Shown: positions 1-9,104, counted from the first letter of the stretch. The stretch: 64,000 bases of DNA from Saccharopolyspora phatthalungensis (GCF_014203395.1 NZ_JACHIW010000001.1:2170001-2234000); one strand, 5' to 3'. The notes: generated from the letters alone by a model not told the origin. Numbers and translations are program-made.

Positions 1-91
1 AGGCGATCACGGCCGCGAAGGCGGTGATCCACACCGCCTTCGGCTGTCCCTTGAAAACGTCGAGTAACCGAACGTCGTGCCCGGCGCTCAT
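1..91 (-). CDS. MFS-type transporter, N-terminal fragment (cut by window edge)
   Basis: Reading leftward from an ATG at 91 gives about 30 codons beginning MSAGHDVRLLDV, followed by the start of a hydrophobic helix (AVWITAFAAVIA). A short polar N-terminus followed by a KAVW-type first membrane helix is common in drug-efflux members of the major facilitator superfamily. A GAGGGG Shine-Dalgarno-like tract lies 7 bases upstream of the ATG. The rest of the gene is outside the window, so the family call rests on one partial helix and could be another polytopic permease. Confidence 0.45.
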   Translation of the reverse strand, partial: MSAGHDVRLLDVFKGQPKAVWITAFAAVIA

Positions 92-132
92 CAGTCGCCA
101 CCCCTCGCTGAATGGAAGACATTCGTTTGCCA

Positions 133-154
133 TGCTAACAATTTTTCCTTAGCA
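133..154. promoter_or_regulatory. Inverted repeat upstream of the MFS fragment
   Basis: The arms TGCTAA (133-138) and TTAGCA (149-154) are separated by 10 AT-rich bases. With flanks included, 9 of 11 bases pair (128-138 against 149-159). It lies 40-60 bp upstream of the transporter start, where an operator would be expected. No regulator gene for it is visible in the window. Confidence 0.35.
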
Positions 155-225
155 GGCCAACGGACATGAGCAAGCTCACGAACGCGAGGCTTTGACCAGC
201 GAAAACGGTTTGCGGCCGAGGATGT

Positions 226-2043
226 TCAGGGATTCAGGGCGGCTTGGGCAGCTGCCGCGATCACCTCCTTCGGGTGATGTTCGGCGAGAGCCGCGAGGAT
301 CTCGCTCGCGCTGTTGTGGTCGGTCGTCGCGATCTCCTCGACCAGCGAAAGCTGCTCCGGCTCCGGGTGCCGGCCCAATTCGGCGAGGAACAGGTCGACG
401 TCTTCGTCCAGGGCCGCCGCCAGGCCGTCGAGCGAGCACCGCAGTTCGTCGCCGGGCCGGGTCAAATTCTCCGCGCCGGACGGCCGGGACCGCAGCCACA
501 TGCGGGCCGCCGCGCCGACGACCGGATCCTCGATCAGCTCGCGCACCGCCAACACGCCTTCGCCGCCGGTGTGCTCCAGCAGGCCCAGCGCCCCGAGGCG
601 GATCGTCGGGTCGTCCACGCGCCGCAGCAGGGCAGTCAGTTCGGTGCTCGCTTTCTTGGCACCGCGCCGCTCGATCCATTGCGGGATCAACACCTGCTGC
701 ACGTCCACCGGGGTGTCCGCCGTGATCAGTGCCAGCAGTTCCGCCGAGCACGACACCAGATCGTCCACAGTGGGCACCTGGAAGCCGAAGGCACGCAACG
801 ATTCGCGCGCCGCCCATAGTCCGGGCGGCAGCAGCTCGACCATCGTGCGATCGGCGGTAATCCCCACCGGCAAGTCCGCCCGCAGCGCCTCGATCTCCTC
901 CGGCGCGGTGGTGACGTGGCAGCGAACCGCCTGCATCGCCTCCCACTGGGCGAGCATCCGCCGCACGACGCTGCGCACCGACTCCCGGTCGCCCGGCTCC
1001 TCGGTGCCCAGGAAGTCGCAGACCATTGTGACGATCAGCTCCAGCGGCACCGCGTCGGTCCGCGAGTACAGCAAGGTCAATGCGGCCTGGACGATCTCCG
1101 GTAGCGCGTCCTGCTCGTCGGCAAGCCCGTCGAGCTCTGCGCGAAAGACGTCGCGGACCAGCACGAAGCGCTGCCAGAGCCGCGTCCACAGCAGCTCCGG
1201 TTCCGCCAGCAGTGGTTCCGCGACCTGGGTGGGCACCAGCAAATCCCCGGCCGACCGGACCAGGCCCGCCCGCTCGGCCCACTCCAGCAGCAGGTCGGCC
1301 TCCTCGGCATCACAAGGAACCGCGGTGCCCGAAGACTCCGCGAGTGCCATGACGAGATCGTCTACATCGGACGGATCCCGGCCGTTGCCAACCCAGTCGA
1401 GGACCATGCGCATCCGCTGCATGATCAGCGATTTCGCGGCGATGGTCCGGTGCGGCTCCAGGTGGGTGAGGTCGACCGGTGGCAACCAGAGCGCCGGCTG
1501 GGGCGGCGCCTCCAGCGAGTCCCGGCGCTCGATCTCCTCGACTACCTCGCCGTCGAAGTCGATCTCGCCCGCGTCCACCACTTCGAAGAACGCGATGACT
1601 GCTTGCGGATCACCGGTGTCCACGCCGAGCTCGCGCATCGTCGTGGCCCAGAACTTCTCCAGGCCCCACTCGGTCGGTTCGGCCATCGCAGCCAGGTAAT
1701 CCGGCACGGTTCGCTCGACCGCCTCGTGCAGCGCCGATACCGAACTGGGCGAGGTCAGCAGGCCCTCGTCGGAAAGGAATCCCAGCCACTGGTGCAGGAA
1801 GTCCGGCACCAGCGACCACCGCGGCACGATCAACCGGCGCGGCACCACTTCGACCAGGAACCGCGCGAGATCTTCTTCGGTCCAGCTGGCCAGCAGGCCG
1901 TCCCTGCTGAACTTGTCGTCCAGGAGACACTCCACCAGCCAACCGGCAGCCATTTCCGGGCGGCTGCGGGTGAACCCGTCGACCAACTCACCGCGAGCCG
2001 CGTCGAACCGGCCCATTTCGCCGTGGATGAAGACAGTACGCAT
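226..2043 (-). CDS. Conserved-looking hypothetical protein, 605 aa
   Basis: I do not recognise this family. The protein is acidic, predicted all-helical, has no signal peptide or membrane helix, and begins MRTVFIHGEMGRFD. Residues about 430-520 contain short helix-turn-helix units resembling HEAT/ARM repeats (RLGALGLLEHTGGEGVLAV). The middle has Trp-rich segments (LLEWAERAGLV, LLWTRLWQRFVLV) that could be winged-helix-like. A GAAAGGAAAC ribosome-binding site precedes the ATG. It is transcribed away from the next gene and has no operon partner, so context gives no function. It may be a cytoplasmic scaffold or regulatory protein; that is a guess. Confidence 0.75.
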   Translation of the reverse strand: MRTVFIHGEMGRFDAARGELVDGFTRSRPEMAAGWLVECLLDDKFSRDGLLASWTEEDLARFLVEVVPRRLIVPRWSLVPDFLHQWLGFLSDEGLLTSPSSVSALHEAVERTVPDYLAAMAEPTEWGLEKFWATTMRELGVDTGDPQAVIAFFEVVDAGEIDFDGEVVEEIERRDSLEAPPQPALWLPPVDLTHLEPHRTIAAKSLIMQRMRMVLDWVGNGRDPSDVDDLVMALAESSGTAVPCDAEEADLLLEWAERAGLVRSAGDLLVPTQVAEPLLAEPELLWTRLWQRFVLVRDVFRAELDGLADEQDALPEIVQAALTLLYSRTDAVPLELIVTMVCDFLGTEEPGDRESVRSVVRRMLAQWEAMQAVRCHVTTAPEEIEALRADLPVGITADRTMVELLPPGLWAARESLRAFGFQVPTVDDLVSCSAELLALITADTPVDVQQVLIPQWIERRGAKKASTELTALLRRVDDPTIRLGALGLLEHTGGEGVLAVRELIEDPVVGAAARMWLRSRPSGAENLTRPGDELRCSLDGLAAALDEDVDLFLAELGRHPEPEQLSLVEEIATTDHNSASEILAALAEHHPKEVIAAAAQAALNP

Positions 2044-2579
2044 GGCGCGTTTCCTTTCGCTCAGGTGTGCGGATCATGTTCGAGGCTAGGGAGTCAGCGG
2101 CGCGTTCCTCGGCAGTGAAGGCGGGTTCCGACGCGTGTCGTGACCCCCGAACGGGTGATATCGGGGCGCCGCACATCGGTAGGGCCATCGGTACTTGTCC
2201 CGCTTCGGCACCAGGGTCTTAGGTCCATGCTTTTGAAAGCGCCCGGAAGTTCGGACGCGGCGCCGAGACAAACGGCGCACCAGACAACACCGCATGGGAG
2301 CCCAGGTAGCCGAACGGCGATATCGCCGGGTCGGCCGTGGCCCACCCGGTCGGCTCGGTCAAGGTCGACTCCCGGAGTTTCCAGCGGCGTCTCATAAAAG
2401 GGAGGAGGTAGCCAGTGACCGGACAGCAGCTACTTGCCCCAGCTGCCTGTTGTTCGGCCCTCCCATCGGCGAGGTGGGTGCTCCCGTCCGACAAGGCGGT
2501 AACGGAGCCGCCGCACCCGCCTCGCCGACATACCCCCGACCCTCCGAAGGCCCACGCCCCCCCGATCTAAACACCCGAC
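2044..2579. other. Divergent intergenic region, mostly featureless
   Basis: This stretch separates two divergently transcribed genes and should hold both promoters. I see no clear sigma-A promoter, tRNA or hairpin terminator. The only structured element is a strong Shine-Dalgarno followed by a short open frame near its right end, listed separately. Confidence 0.4.
2415..2570 (+). CDS. Possible 51-aa small ORF or leader peptide
   Basis: A GTG at 2415 is preceded at good spacing by the purine run GGGAGGAGG (2400-2408), one of the strongest ribosome-binding sites in this part of the window. The frame runs 51 codons, Pro-rich towards the C-terminus, and stops 9 bases before the next gene, which has no Shine-Dalgarno of its own. 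That arrangement suggests translational coupling. The protein resembles nothing I know, and the frame may be fortuitous. Confidence 0.25.
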   Translation: MTGQQLLAPAACCSALPSARWVLPSDKAVTEPPHPPRRHTPDPPKAHAPPI

Positions 2580-2987
2580 ATGAATAACACTTCTGACTAC
2601 CGTTCCTACGGTTGGTGGGTCGAACCCGACCCGAAGACCGATAACACCACGCTCATCGTCGGCGGCCGCGTCAGCGCATTGCGGATGCCCGCCGAAATCG
2701 CTGCCCGAGTGCACCAAGTCCTGTCCATCCACCTGCAGACCGGACCGGTGCTGGACGCCGGCGACCACTGGGTCTTGTTCACCCAGAGCGACGGTCGCCG
2801 CGACCGCCCGGACGACCTCGCCGAGGTCGCGGTCGTGCCGGCCGGCAGCCGACTGGTGCTTCCGCCGCTGGACGACCCGCGCTGGATCAACCCGCCGCGC
2901 GCGGACCGCTCGGTACCGGAGCGGCAGGTCATCTTCTCGGCGACCCGCCGCGCTCGCACCGACACCATGCCGTTAGTGGCCGCTTGA
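2580..2987 (+). CDS. Hypothetical protein, 135 aa
   Basis: This is a small soluble protein beginning MNNTSDYRSYGWW. It has a predicted alpha/beta core (IVGGRVSALRMP, GPVLDAGDHWVLFTQ) and a conserved-looking PPLDDPRWINPP tail motif. I cannot assign a family; the W-x-LFTQ segment recalls small actinobacterial proteins that have lost an enzymatic partner domain. There is no Shine-Dalgarno directly before the ATG, so translation may depend on the short upstream frame, or the true start may differ. It converges with the LuxR-type regulator downstream. Confidence 0.6.
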   Translation: MNNTSDYRSYGWWVEPDPKTDNTTLIVGGRVSALRMPAEIAARVHQVLSIHLQTGPVLDAGDHWVLFTQSDGRRDRPDDLAEVAVVPAGSRLVLPPLDDPRWINPPRADRSVPERQVIFSATRRARTDTMPLVAA

Positions 2988-3015
2988 CGGGGCCGCTCCG
3001 GCAACGCACTCGCGA

Positions 3016-5337
3016 TCAGGGCTGTTCGGCAACCCACACCGCGATCTGCGCGCGGGAGGTGGCGCCGAGCTTGGCCAGGATGTGCTCGATGTGACTGTCC
3101 GAGGTCCGCTTCGAGATCACCAGCTGCTCGGCGATCTGCCGGTTCGACATGCCCTGCGCGACCAGGTGCGCCACTTCCCGCTCGCGCGGGGTCAGCCTGA
3201 TCGGCGCGTCCGCCGACGCCATCGGCGGCGTCTCCCCGAGCGTGAACCGGATCAGTTCGTCCAGTGTGTCCTCGGTACCCCGGAACCGCGCCGCGCGGAG
3301 TTCCGCCGCCGACAAGGCGTTGCGGATGCGCAGGTCGGCTTCCGCGTGCCATTCGAGGTAGCGCTCGATGCCGAACAGGTAGCCACCCTGCGGTTTCCAC
3401 AGGTGCGCGACCGCCGTGCTCAGCCGGGCGGCCCGGGCCGCGCGCCCTTGGGCGGCGGCGATCCACGCCTCCATCTCGATCGCCATCAAGATCCCGGTGC
3501 GGTCGTTGAACAGGTGCTTGATCCGGACGGATTCGCGCAGGTGCACTAGCGCCTCGGGGAATTCGCCTAGCCGCCAGCGAGCGAGTCCTAGCACCATCTC
3601 GGCCCAGGCGCGCCCCCACAGCTCGCCGTGCTCCTCGCAGATCTCCCGGCACTGCTCGCACACTTCGACGGCCCGTTCGTAGTCGCCCTGGAAGATCGCC
3701 AACAACGCCACGCTCGGCAGACTCATCAGCGCGACCCCGTCGTGCCGCAGCATTTCTTCGCGCCGCAGCGCTTCGGCGAACCGGGCCGCCGCAGACCGGT
3801 GCTCGTTGCGCAACAGCTCGATGGTCCCGGCGGTGTAGGCGGCCAGCCTCACCACCGCGTCTGCCCCGACCTGCCGCGCCACGTCCTGCGCCTCGGCCAG
3901 TAGCAGATAGGCCGTATCGGTGTCCCCTTGTACGCCGCTGACCAGGCCGTCGACCACCAGCGCACGCGCCCGCTGCTGCCCGGGCTCCGGCGCCACCTGG
4001 AGCGCTTCGTCCAGCCAGTACCGGCCCTCCCGCAGCCATCGGCCGGCCACCCAGAAGAACCGCAGCGCGGCGGCCATTCGCAGGCCCTCGTGCCCTTCCC
4101 CGGGTTCGGTGAGGCAGAAGTCCAGGGCGGCTCGCAGGTTTGGGCGGTCCTGCTGGAGCCGGCTCAGCCACTCGACCTGGTTCGGGCCGACCCATTCCGC
4201 GTCGACGTGCTCGGCGAGCAGCAGGAAGTAGTCGCGGTGTCGGCGCCGCAGCGCCAGTTCTTTCGTGCCGCCGCCGAGCCGCATCCGCCCGTACTCCTGG
4301 ATCGTCTTCAGCAGCCGGTAGCGGGTGCGGGTGTCGGGCAGGTCCTCCTTGAACAGCACGGACTTCTCCACTAGGCCCGAGACCCCGACGAAGATGTCCT
4401 CGGCGGCCACCCCGTCACCGACGCAGACCGCCTCTGCGGCGTCCAGCTCGAAGCTTCCGGCGAACACCGACAGTCGCGTCCACAGGGCCTGCTCGGTCGG
4501 CGAGCACAGGTCGAAGCTCCACTCGATAGCCGCCCGCAACGTGCGGTGGTGCGGCACGGCGCTGCGATCGCCCAGGGTCAGTAGCCGGTAACGGTCGGTG
4601 AGCCGGTCCAGGATCTCTTCCACCGAAAGCGACCGCATCCACACCGCTGCCAGCTCGATGGCCAGCGGCAAGCCGTCCAACTGCTGGCACACCCGGACTA
4701 CCAGCGCCTCATTGGCCCGGTTGACGGTGAACCCCGGCAGCACCGCCGAGGCGCGATCGGCGAACAGCTCCAGCGCCTCATAGCCGGTGGCTTTCTGCAC
4801 CACGTGGCCTTGCGGGTCGAGCCGGGGCATGACCATCGGAGGCACCGGCCACACCTGTTCGGCCGCGATCGCCAGCGGCGCCCGCGAGGTGGCCAGGATG
4901 CGCACCTCGGGTGCGGCCGCGAGCAGGTCGCTGACCAGCGGCCCGCATTCGTCCAGCAGGTGCTCGCAGCCGTCGAGCAGGAGCAGCAGTCGCTTGTCCG
5001 CGAGCTGCTCGGCGAGGGCTTTCCTCGGCGACGCCGCGGTTGGCTCGTCGATTCCGAGGCTGGTCAGCAGCACGCGGGCAAGCTCGTCCCGGGGACGGAC
5101 CCTGGCCAGCTCCACCAGCCAGACGCCGTCTGGGAAGACGCGGCGCAGATCGCGTGCGACGCGGGTGGCCAACCGAGACTTGCCGACCCCGGCCACGCCG
5201 GTCAGAGTCACCAGTCGGGAGGCCGCGAGCATCCGTTTGATCTGCGTAATAGCCCCTCGGCGGCCAACGAAACTCGTCAGGTCGTCGGGGAGTTTGCCCA
5301 CCCGTCGGGTTGTCATCGCACGACCGCCCGCACTCAC
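3016..5337 (-). CDS. LuxR-family transcriptional regulator with NB-ARC-like ATPase domain
   Basis: At 773 aa this is a large ATP-dependent regulator. The N-terminal third has a P-loop (GVAGVGKS, residues about 48-55), a Walker B strand (LLLLLDGCEHL) and an AAA/NB-ARC-like signature. The middle is an alpha-helical TPR-like region with many Leu/Ala/Arg helices. The last about 65 residues are a GerE/LuxR helix-turn-helix (LTPREREVAHLVAQG, then SNRQIAEQLVIS). The GTG at 5337 is preferred over the ATG at 5316 because AAGGTGAT sits at proper spacing before it. Such proteins usually activate nearby or secondary-metabolism genes on ligand binding; no target is evident here. Confidence 0.85.
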   Translation of the reverse strand: MSAGGRAMTTRRVGKLPDDLTSFVGRRGAITQIKRMLAASRLVTLTGVAGVGKSRLATRVARDLRRVFPDGVWLVELARVRPRDELARVLLTSLGIDEPTAASPRKALAEQLADKRLLLLLDGCEHLLDECGPLVSDLLAAAPEVRILATSRAPLAIAAEQVWPVPPMVMPRLDPQGHVVQKATGYEALELFADRASAVLPGFTVNRANEALVVRVCQQLDGLPLAIELAAVWMRSLSVEEILDRLTDRYRLLTLGDRSAVPHHRTLRAAIEWSFDLCSPTEQALWTRLSVFAGSFELDAAEAVCVGDGVAAEDIFVGVSGLVEKSVLFKEDLPDTRTRYRLLKTIQEYGRMRLGGGTKELALRRRHRDYFLLLAEHVDAEWVGPNQVEWLSRLQQDRPNLRAALDFCLTEPGEGHEGLRMAAALRFFWVAGRWLREGRYWLDEALQVAPEPGQQRARALVVDGLVSGVQGDTDTAYLLLAEAQDVARQVGADAVVRLAAYTAGTIELLRNEHRSAAARFAEALRREEMLRHDGVALMSLPSVALLAIFQGDYERAVEVCEQCREICEEHGELWGRAWAEMVLGLARWRLGEFPEALVHLRESVRIKHLFNDRTGILMAIEMEAWIAAAQGRAARAARLSTAVAHLWKPQGGYLFGIERYLEWHAEADLRIRNALSAAELRAARFRGTEDTLDELIRFTLGETPPMASADAPIRLTPREREVAHLVAQGMSNRQIAEQLVISKRTSDSHIEHILAKLGATSRAQIAVWVAEQP

Positions 5338-5441
5338 CGATCACCTTGTCGTTCCCGAGTGTATGCCCGCACTCGCGCGTTCGAGCATGTCAGCGCATGC
5401 CGCTGGCCGTCCGACAGTACTTCCGCCCGGCCGGACGTCGC

Positions 5442-6812
5442 TCACCTGCCGGGCGGTGAGCGATCGGACACCAACGGCAGTCCGGCCTCGTGCGCCGCGG
5501 CGAACTCATCGTCGATGAACACGACCTCGCGGCCCTCGCGCGCGAGCAGCGAGGCCGCTGCTGCGGCGCGGTATCCGGCGCTGCAATGTACCCACACAAC
5601 CCCGTCGGCGAGTTCGTGAGACCGGTACCGCAGTTCGAAAAGCGGGATGTGCACGGCGTTCTTGAGATGGCAGGCCCGCCACTCGCGGCGCATCCGCACG
5701 TCCAGCACGACGCTTCCCGGACCGGATTCGGCGAGATCGCCGAACGTCGCGGACGGCATGCTGCGCACCAGGCTCGCGTCCACGGCGAGTTCTCGCGGAC
5801 GACCCACCGCCGCGGTGGGCCGGTCGACGCCGATGCGCACCAGCTCGCGCTGGGCCGCCGCGACCTGCTCCGGTGTCTCGCCGATCAGGGTCAGCGGCGC
5901 TCCCCGGTCGGCCAGCCAGCCGAGCCAGGTGGCCAGCGGACCGTCCAGGCCGAGGCTGATCGTGCCCGCCAGGTGCGCGTGCGCGAACGCCCGGCGGGAT
6001 CGCAGGTCCACCACCCAGTCGCCGAGGCGCAACCGACGCGCGAGCTCCGCCGGCCGAACCCTGGCCGGGGCCCGCAGGTCAACCTGCTCCGGTCCGGCCA
6101 TGTTCCGCGGTGCCATCTGCGCGTAGTAGGCGGGCACGGCATCCAGTGCGGAGAGGGTGTGTTCGACGAACTCGTCCTCGCCCAGCCGGAAGACGGCGTT
6201 GACCTTCTTCTGCTGGCCGACGGTCGCGGAGGAGCCGGACACCTCGGTGGCCGAGCAGAAGTTGCCGAAGCCGTGCGTCGGCCAGATCTGCGCGTCGTCC
6301 GGCAGCACGTCGGCGAGCTTGCGGACCGATGCGTGCTGCTGCCGGGCGAGTTCCTCGCTGTGCTGCTGGCCGAGCAGGTCGGTGCGCCCGGTCGAGCCGA
6401 ACAGCAGCGACCCGCCGGTGAACACCCCGACCGCGCCATCGGTGTCTTCGACCACGTAGGACAGGTGGTGGAAGGTGTGGCCGGGGGTGGCCAGCGTGCG
6501 CAGTCGCAGCCGTTGCGACATCACCACCACGTCGCCTTCGACCAGCGGGCGGCGCGCGAACGACACGACGTCCGACGCGGCCACGCCGTACTCCGCGCCG
6601 GTCAGCCGGCACAGCTCCAGGCCGCCGGAGAGGTAGTCGTTGTGGATGTGCGTCTCCAGCACATGGGTGATCCGGACGTCGTGGCGACCGGCGAGGGCGA
6701 GCATCCGGTCGATGTCGCGCTGCGGGTCCACCACGGCCGCCACCGCGCCGTCGGTGACCAGGTAGCTGCGATCGCCCAGCGACGCCGTCTCGACGACTTC
6801 GACCGCCACCAT
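5442..6812 (-). CDS. Metallo-beta-lactamase-fold persulfide dioxygenase-like protein with two rhodanese domains
   Basis: Residues 1-230 form an ETHE1/glyoxalase-II-type fold with the metal motif THIHNDYLSG and later GHTFHH and WPTHGFG histidines. Two rhodanese domains follow. The first (about 250-345) lacks the catalytic Cys. The second (about 365-450) has HCSAGYRA with the active-site Cys. Such MBL-rhodanese fusions oxidise glutathione-type or other low-molecular-weight persulfides to sulfite and move sulfane sulfur. The gene starts 18 bp after the cupin gene's stop, so the two are almost certainly one transcript. The dead first rhodanese domain is usual for this fusion. Confidence 0.88.
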   Translation of the reverse strand: MVAVEVVETASLGDRSYLVTDGAVAAVVDPQRDIDRMLALAGRHDVRITHVLETHIHNDYLSGGLELCRLTGAEYGVAASDVVSFARRPLVEGDVVVMSQRLRLRTLATPGHTFHHLSYVVEDTDGAVGVFTGGSLLFGSTGRTDLLGQQHSEELARQQHASVRKLADVLPDDAQIWPTHGFGNFCSATEVSGSSATVGQQKKVNAVFRLGEDEFVEHTLSALDAVPAYYAQMAPRNMAGPEQVDLRAPARVRPAELARRLRLGDWVVDLRSRRAFAHAHLAGTISLGLDGPLATWLGWLADRGAPLTLIGETPEQVAAAQRELVRIGVDRPTAAVGRPRELAVDASLVRSMPSATFGDLAESGPGSVVLDVRMRREWRACHLKNAVHIPLFELRYRSHELADGVVWVHCSAGYRAAAAASLLAREGREVVFIDDEFAAAHEAGLPLVSDRSPPGR

Positions 6813-6830
6813 GACAGGCCCGGCCGCAGG

Positions 6831-7178
6831 TCAGGTGGGCTTTTCGTCGCGGCCGTGGACCTGGGCCGGTGGGTGCGTGGCCTCGACGGCGGTGAAAGTC
6901 TCGAGGATCTTGTAGTGGTGCTCGGCGCCCTTGGGGATAACCCAGGAGTCACCGGGTTCGAGCAGCACCGTCTGGCCTTCGCTGTGCAGCTCCGCGCGGC
7001 CACTGATCACGTACCCGGCGGTCTCGTAGTTCCGCGCCGCCGACGGCTTGTCCACGCCCGGCGGTTCCTCCCGCCACAGCCGCATCGCCAGGCCCAAGCC
7101 TTCGGCGAGGTAGTACTGGCCGAGGGAGCCGCGCGGCGAGTGCGCGCTGTCCACCTTGATGATCGTGGTGTCACTCAT
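6831..7178 (-). CDS. Small cupin-domain protein, 115 aa
   Basis: This is a single conserved-barrel cupin. The motif region GYVISGRAELHSEGQ is followed by LEPGDSWVIPKGAEHHY, which carries the second-motif histidines. An AAGGGGGA ribosome-binding site precedes the ATG at 7178. It heads a two-gene operon with the MBL/rhodanese gene, so a role in sulfur-species sensing or detoxification is plausible. Small cupins are too diverse for a substrate call. The first motif has Tyr/Glu instead of two His, so metal ligation may be partial. Confidence 0.8.
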   Translation of the reverse strand: MSDTTIIKVDSAHSPRGSLGQYYLAEGLGLAMRLWREEPPGVDKPSAARNYETAGYVISGRAELHSEGQTVLLEPGDSWVIPKGAEHHYKILETFTAVEATHPPAQVHGRDEKPT

Positions 7179-7263
7179 CAGGTCCCCCTTTTTCCGCCGT
7201 TGCGGTTCGATTCTCCCGCCAGCGGTACGGTCGGGCAGCGCGACGACCCGTGACCGACCGGAA

Positions 7264-7311
7264 GCGATTTCACTGGAAATCAGGGAGGGTGTTGATTTCC
7301 ATCGAAATCGC
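7264..7311. repeat. Interspersed palindromic repeat, copy 1
   Basis: The left arm starts at 7264 (GCGATTTCACTGGAAATCA) and the right arm ends at 7311. They pair at 17 of 19 positions around a loop of about 9 bases. The core GCGATTTC...GGAAATC matches the copies at 54534, 57413 and 60651. Here it lies in the 5' region of the nucleoside hydrolase gene, 24 bp before the start codon, unlike the other copies, which lie at 3' ends. Confidence 0.8.
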
Positions 7312-7334
7312 CGCCGCAGGAAACGAGGCAGCGA

Positions 7335-8267
7335 ATGGTCAAGGTCATCTTCGATGGCGATTATGGGATCGACGACGCGCTCGCGACGCTGTTCCTCGCC
7401 GGCCGGGCGGACGTCGAACTCCTCGCGGTCGGCACGGTGCACGGCAACGCGCGGGCCGATGCCGCCGCGGCCAACGCCCTGCAGGTGCTCGACATCGCCG
7501 GCCGGCGCGACATTCCGGTGGCGGTTGGTGCGCTGCGACCGCTGGCTCAGCCGCTGGAGGTTTCCGCGCTCGTGCACGGCGAGGACGGCCTCGGTGGGCA
7601 GGCGCACGCGGTGCCCGAGCTGCGACGGGAGCCGGTGTCGGCCGCCGAGCAGCTGGTGCGAATCGTGCGGGAGCGTCCCGGTGAGTGCACCGTGGTGGCC
7701 ACCGGACCGCTGACGAACCTGGCGGTGGCGCTGCTGCTCGAACCCCGGCTGCCGGAGTTGGTGCGCAACGTGGTCGTCATGGGCGGCACGACGCGGGAGC
7801 CCGGGAACATCAGCCCGCTGGCCGAGGCGAATATCTGGCACGACCCGGAGGCCGCCGCGCTGGTGTTCGGCGCCGGCTGGTCGCTGACCCTGGTCGGACT
7901 GGACGTCACGATGCACACCTGGCTCGATCAGTCCGATGTGGACCGAATCGCCTCGGCCCCCGGGCGCGTCGCCGAGTTCGCGCACTCGATCCTCCGGCAC
8001 TACCTGACGTTCTACCGGGGCAGGCATGACCGGCCCGGCTGCCCGCTGCACGACCCGAGCGCCGCCGTGCTCGCGGTGCGCCCCGACCTGGCGCGCTACA
8101 AAAAGGTGCCGGTCCAGGTGGAACTCCGGGGCGCTCAGACTCGCGGCATGCTCGTCGTCGACCGCCGCGAGTTTTCCGGGCGCGACGGCCCGCTGATCGA
8201 CGTGGCAACCGAAATCGACCGGGACCGCCTCGTCGCGGAGTTCCTCAGCGGCCTGCTCGGGCCGTGA
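7335..8267 (+). CDS. Nucleoside hydrolase (IUNH family)
   Basis: The 310-aa protein opens with MVKVIFDGDYGIDDALA, the Asp-rich calcium-binding signature of inosine/uridine-preferring nucleoside hydrolases (usually DTDPGIDDA; the third position is Tyr here). Further family blocks are VATGPLTNLAVAL, NVVVMGGTTREPGN and EANIWHDPEAA. It hydrolyses the N-glycosidic bond of ribonucleosides for base salvage in the cytoplasm. GAGG lies 6 bases before the ATG. It stands alone, followed by convergent ABC exporter genes. Confidence 0.92.
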   Translation: MVKVIFDGDYGIDDALATLFLAGRADVELLAVGTVHGNARADAAAANALQVLDIAGRRDIPVAVGALRPLAQPLEVSALVHGEDGLGGQAHAVPELRREPVSAAEQLVRIVRERPGECTVVATGPLTNLAVALLLEPRLPELVRNVVVMGGTTREPGNISPLAEANIWHDPEAAALVFGAGWSLTLVGLDVTMHTWLDQSDVDRIASAPGRVAEFAHSILRHYLTFYRGRHDRPGCPLHDPSAAVLAVRPDLARYKKVPVQVELRGAQTRGMLVVDRREFSGRDGPLIDVATEIDRDRLVAEFLSGLLGP

Positions 8268-8303
8268 GCGGTCGTGGCCGCCGGGGCGGCCACGACCACG
8301 GGC

Positions 8304-9104
8304 TCAGCGGCTGGCGACGCGGCGGTAGCGGGCGACCGCGAGCGGCATGAAGATCGCCAGGATGACCAGCGCGGACACCACCGAGTACAGCACCGCGTGC
8401 TGCGCCGGCCAGCTGTCCGGTACCGGCCCGGTCACCCGCAGCGGGTTGCCGTAGAGCTGGCGTAGCGCGTCGGCGGTGACGGTGATCGGGTTCCACTCCG
8501 CGAAGGCGCGCAACGGCCCCGGCATCGATTCCGCGGGCACGAACGCCGACGAGATGAAGGTGACCGGGAACAGCCAGAGCAGCCCGGCGCTCTGCGCCAC
8601 CTCGACGCTGCGCGAGATCAGCCCGATGAAGGCGCCGACCCAGGACATCGCGAACGAGAACAGCAGCAGGATGGCGAACGCGAGCAGCGCTTCGAACAGG
8701 CTGCCACGGATCCGCCAGCCCACCACCAGCCCGCACAGCGACATGATCACCACCGTCAGCACGCTCACCACGAGGTCCGAGCAGGTGCGGCCGAGCAGCA
8801 CCGCGACCCGCGACATCGGCAGCGAGCGGAACCGGTCCACGATCCCCTTTTTCAGGTCGTTGGCCAGCCCGATGACGGTGAACGCGCTGTTGAACGCGAC
8901 GGTCTGCACGAAGATCCCGCCGATCAGGAACTCCCGGTACGCCTCGCCGCCGAGGCTGCCGCCGAAGACGTAGGCGAACAGCAGCACGAACATGATCGGC
9001 TGCGCGGTGCTGGACAGCAGCATGTCCGGGTTTCGCTTGATGTTCATCAGGTTTCGCCACGCGACGACACTGCTGTCGCGCATGCTGCCGGCGAGTGCGG
9101 TCAC
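8304..9104 (-). CDS. ABC-2 type multidrug transporter permease (DrrB-like)
   Basis: This 266-aa polytopic protein has six predicted helices and the ABC-2 hallmark region around PITVTADALRQL near the C-terminus. The N-terminal segment WRNLMNIKRNPDML is typical of DrrB-like daunorubicin exporter subunits. The GTG at 9104 overlaps the stop of the ATPase gene (GTGA), indicating translational coupling; an ATG seven codons in is an alternative. With its partner it would form a 2+2 exporter in the cytoplasmic membrane. Confidence 0.92.
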   Translation of the reverse strand: MTALAGSMRDSSVVAWRNLMNIKRNPDMLLSSTAQPIMFVLLFAYVFGGSLGGEAYREFLIGGIFVQTVAFNSAFTVIGLANDLKKGIVDRFRSLPMSRVAVLLGRTCSDLVVSVLTVVIMSLCGLVVGWRIRGSLFEALLAFAILLLFSFAMSWVGAFIGLISRSVEVAQSAGLLWLFPVTFISSAFVPAESMPGPLRAFAEWNPITVTADALRQLYGNPLRVTGPVPDSWPAQHAVLYSVVSALVILAIFMPLAVARYRRVASR

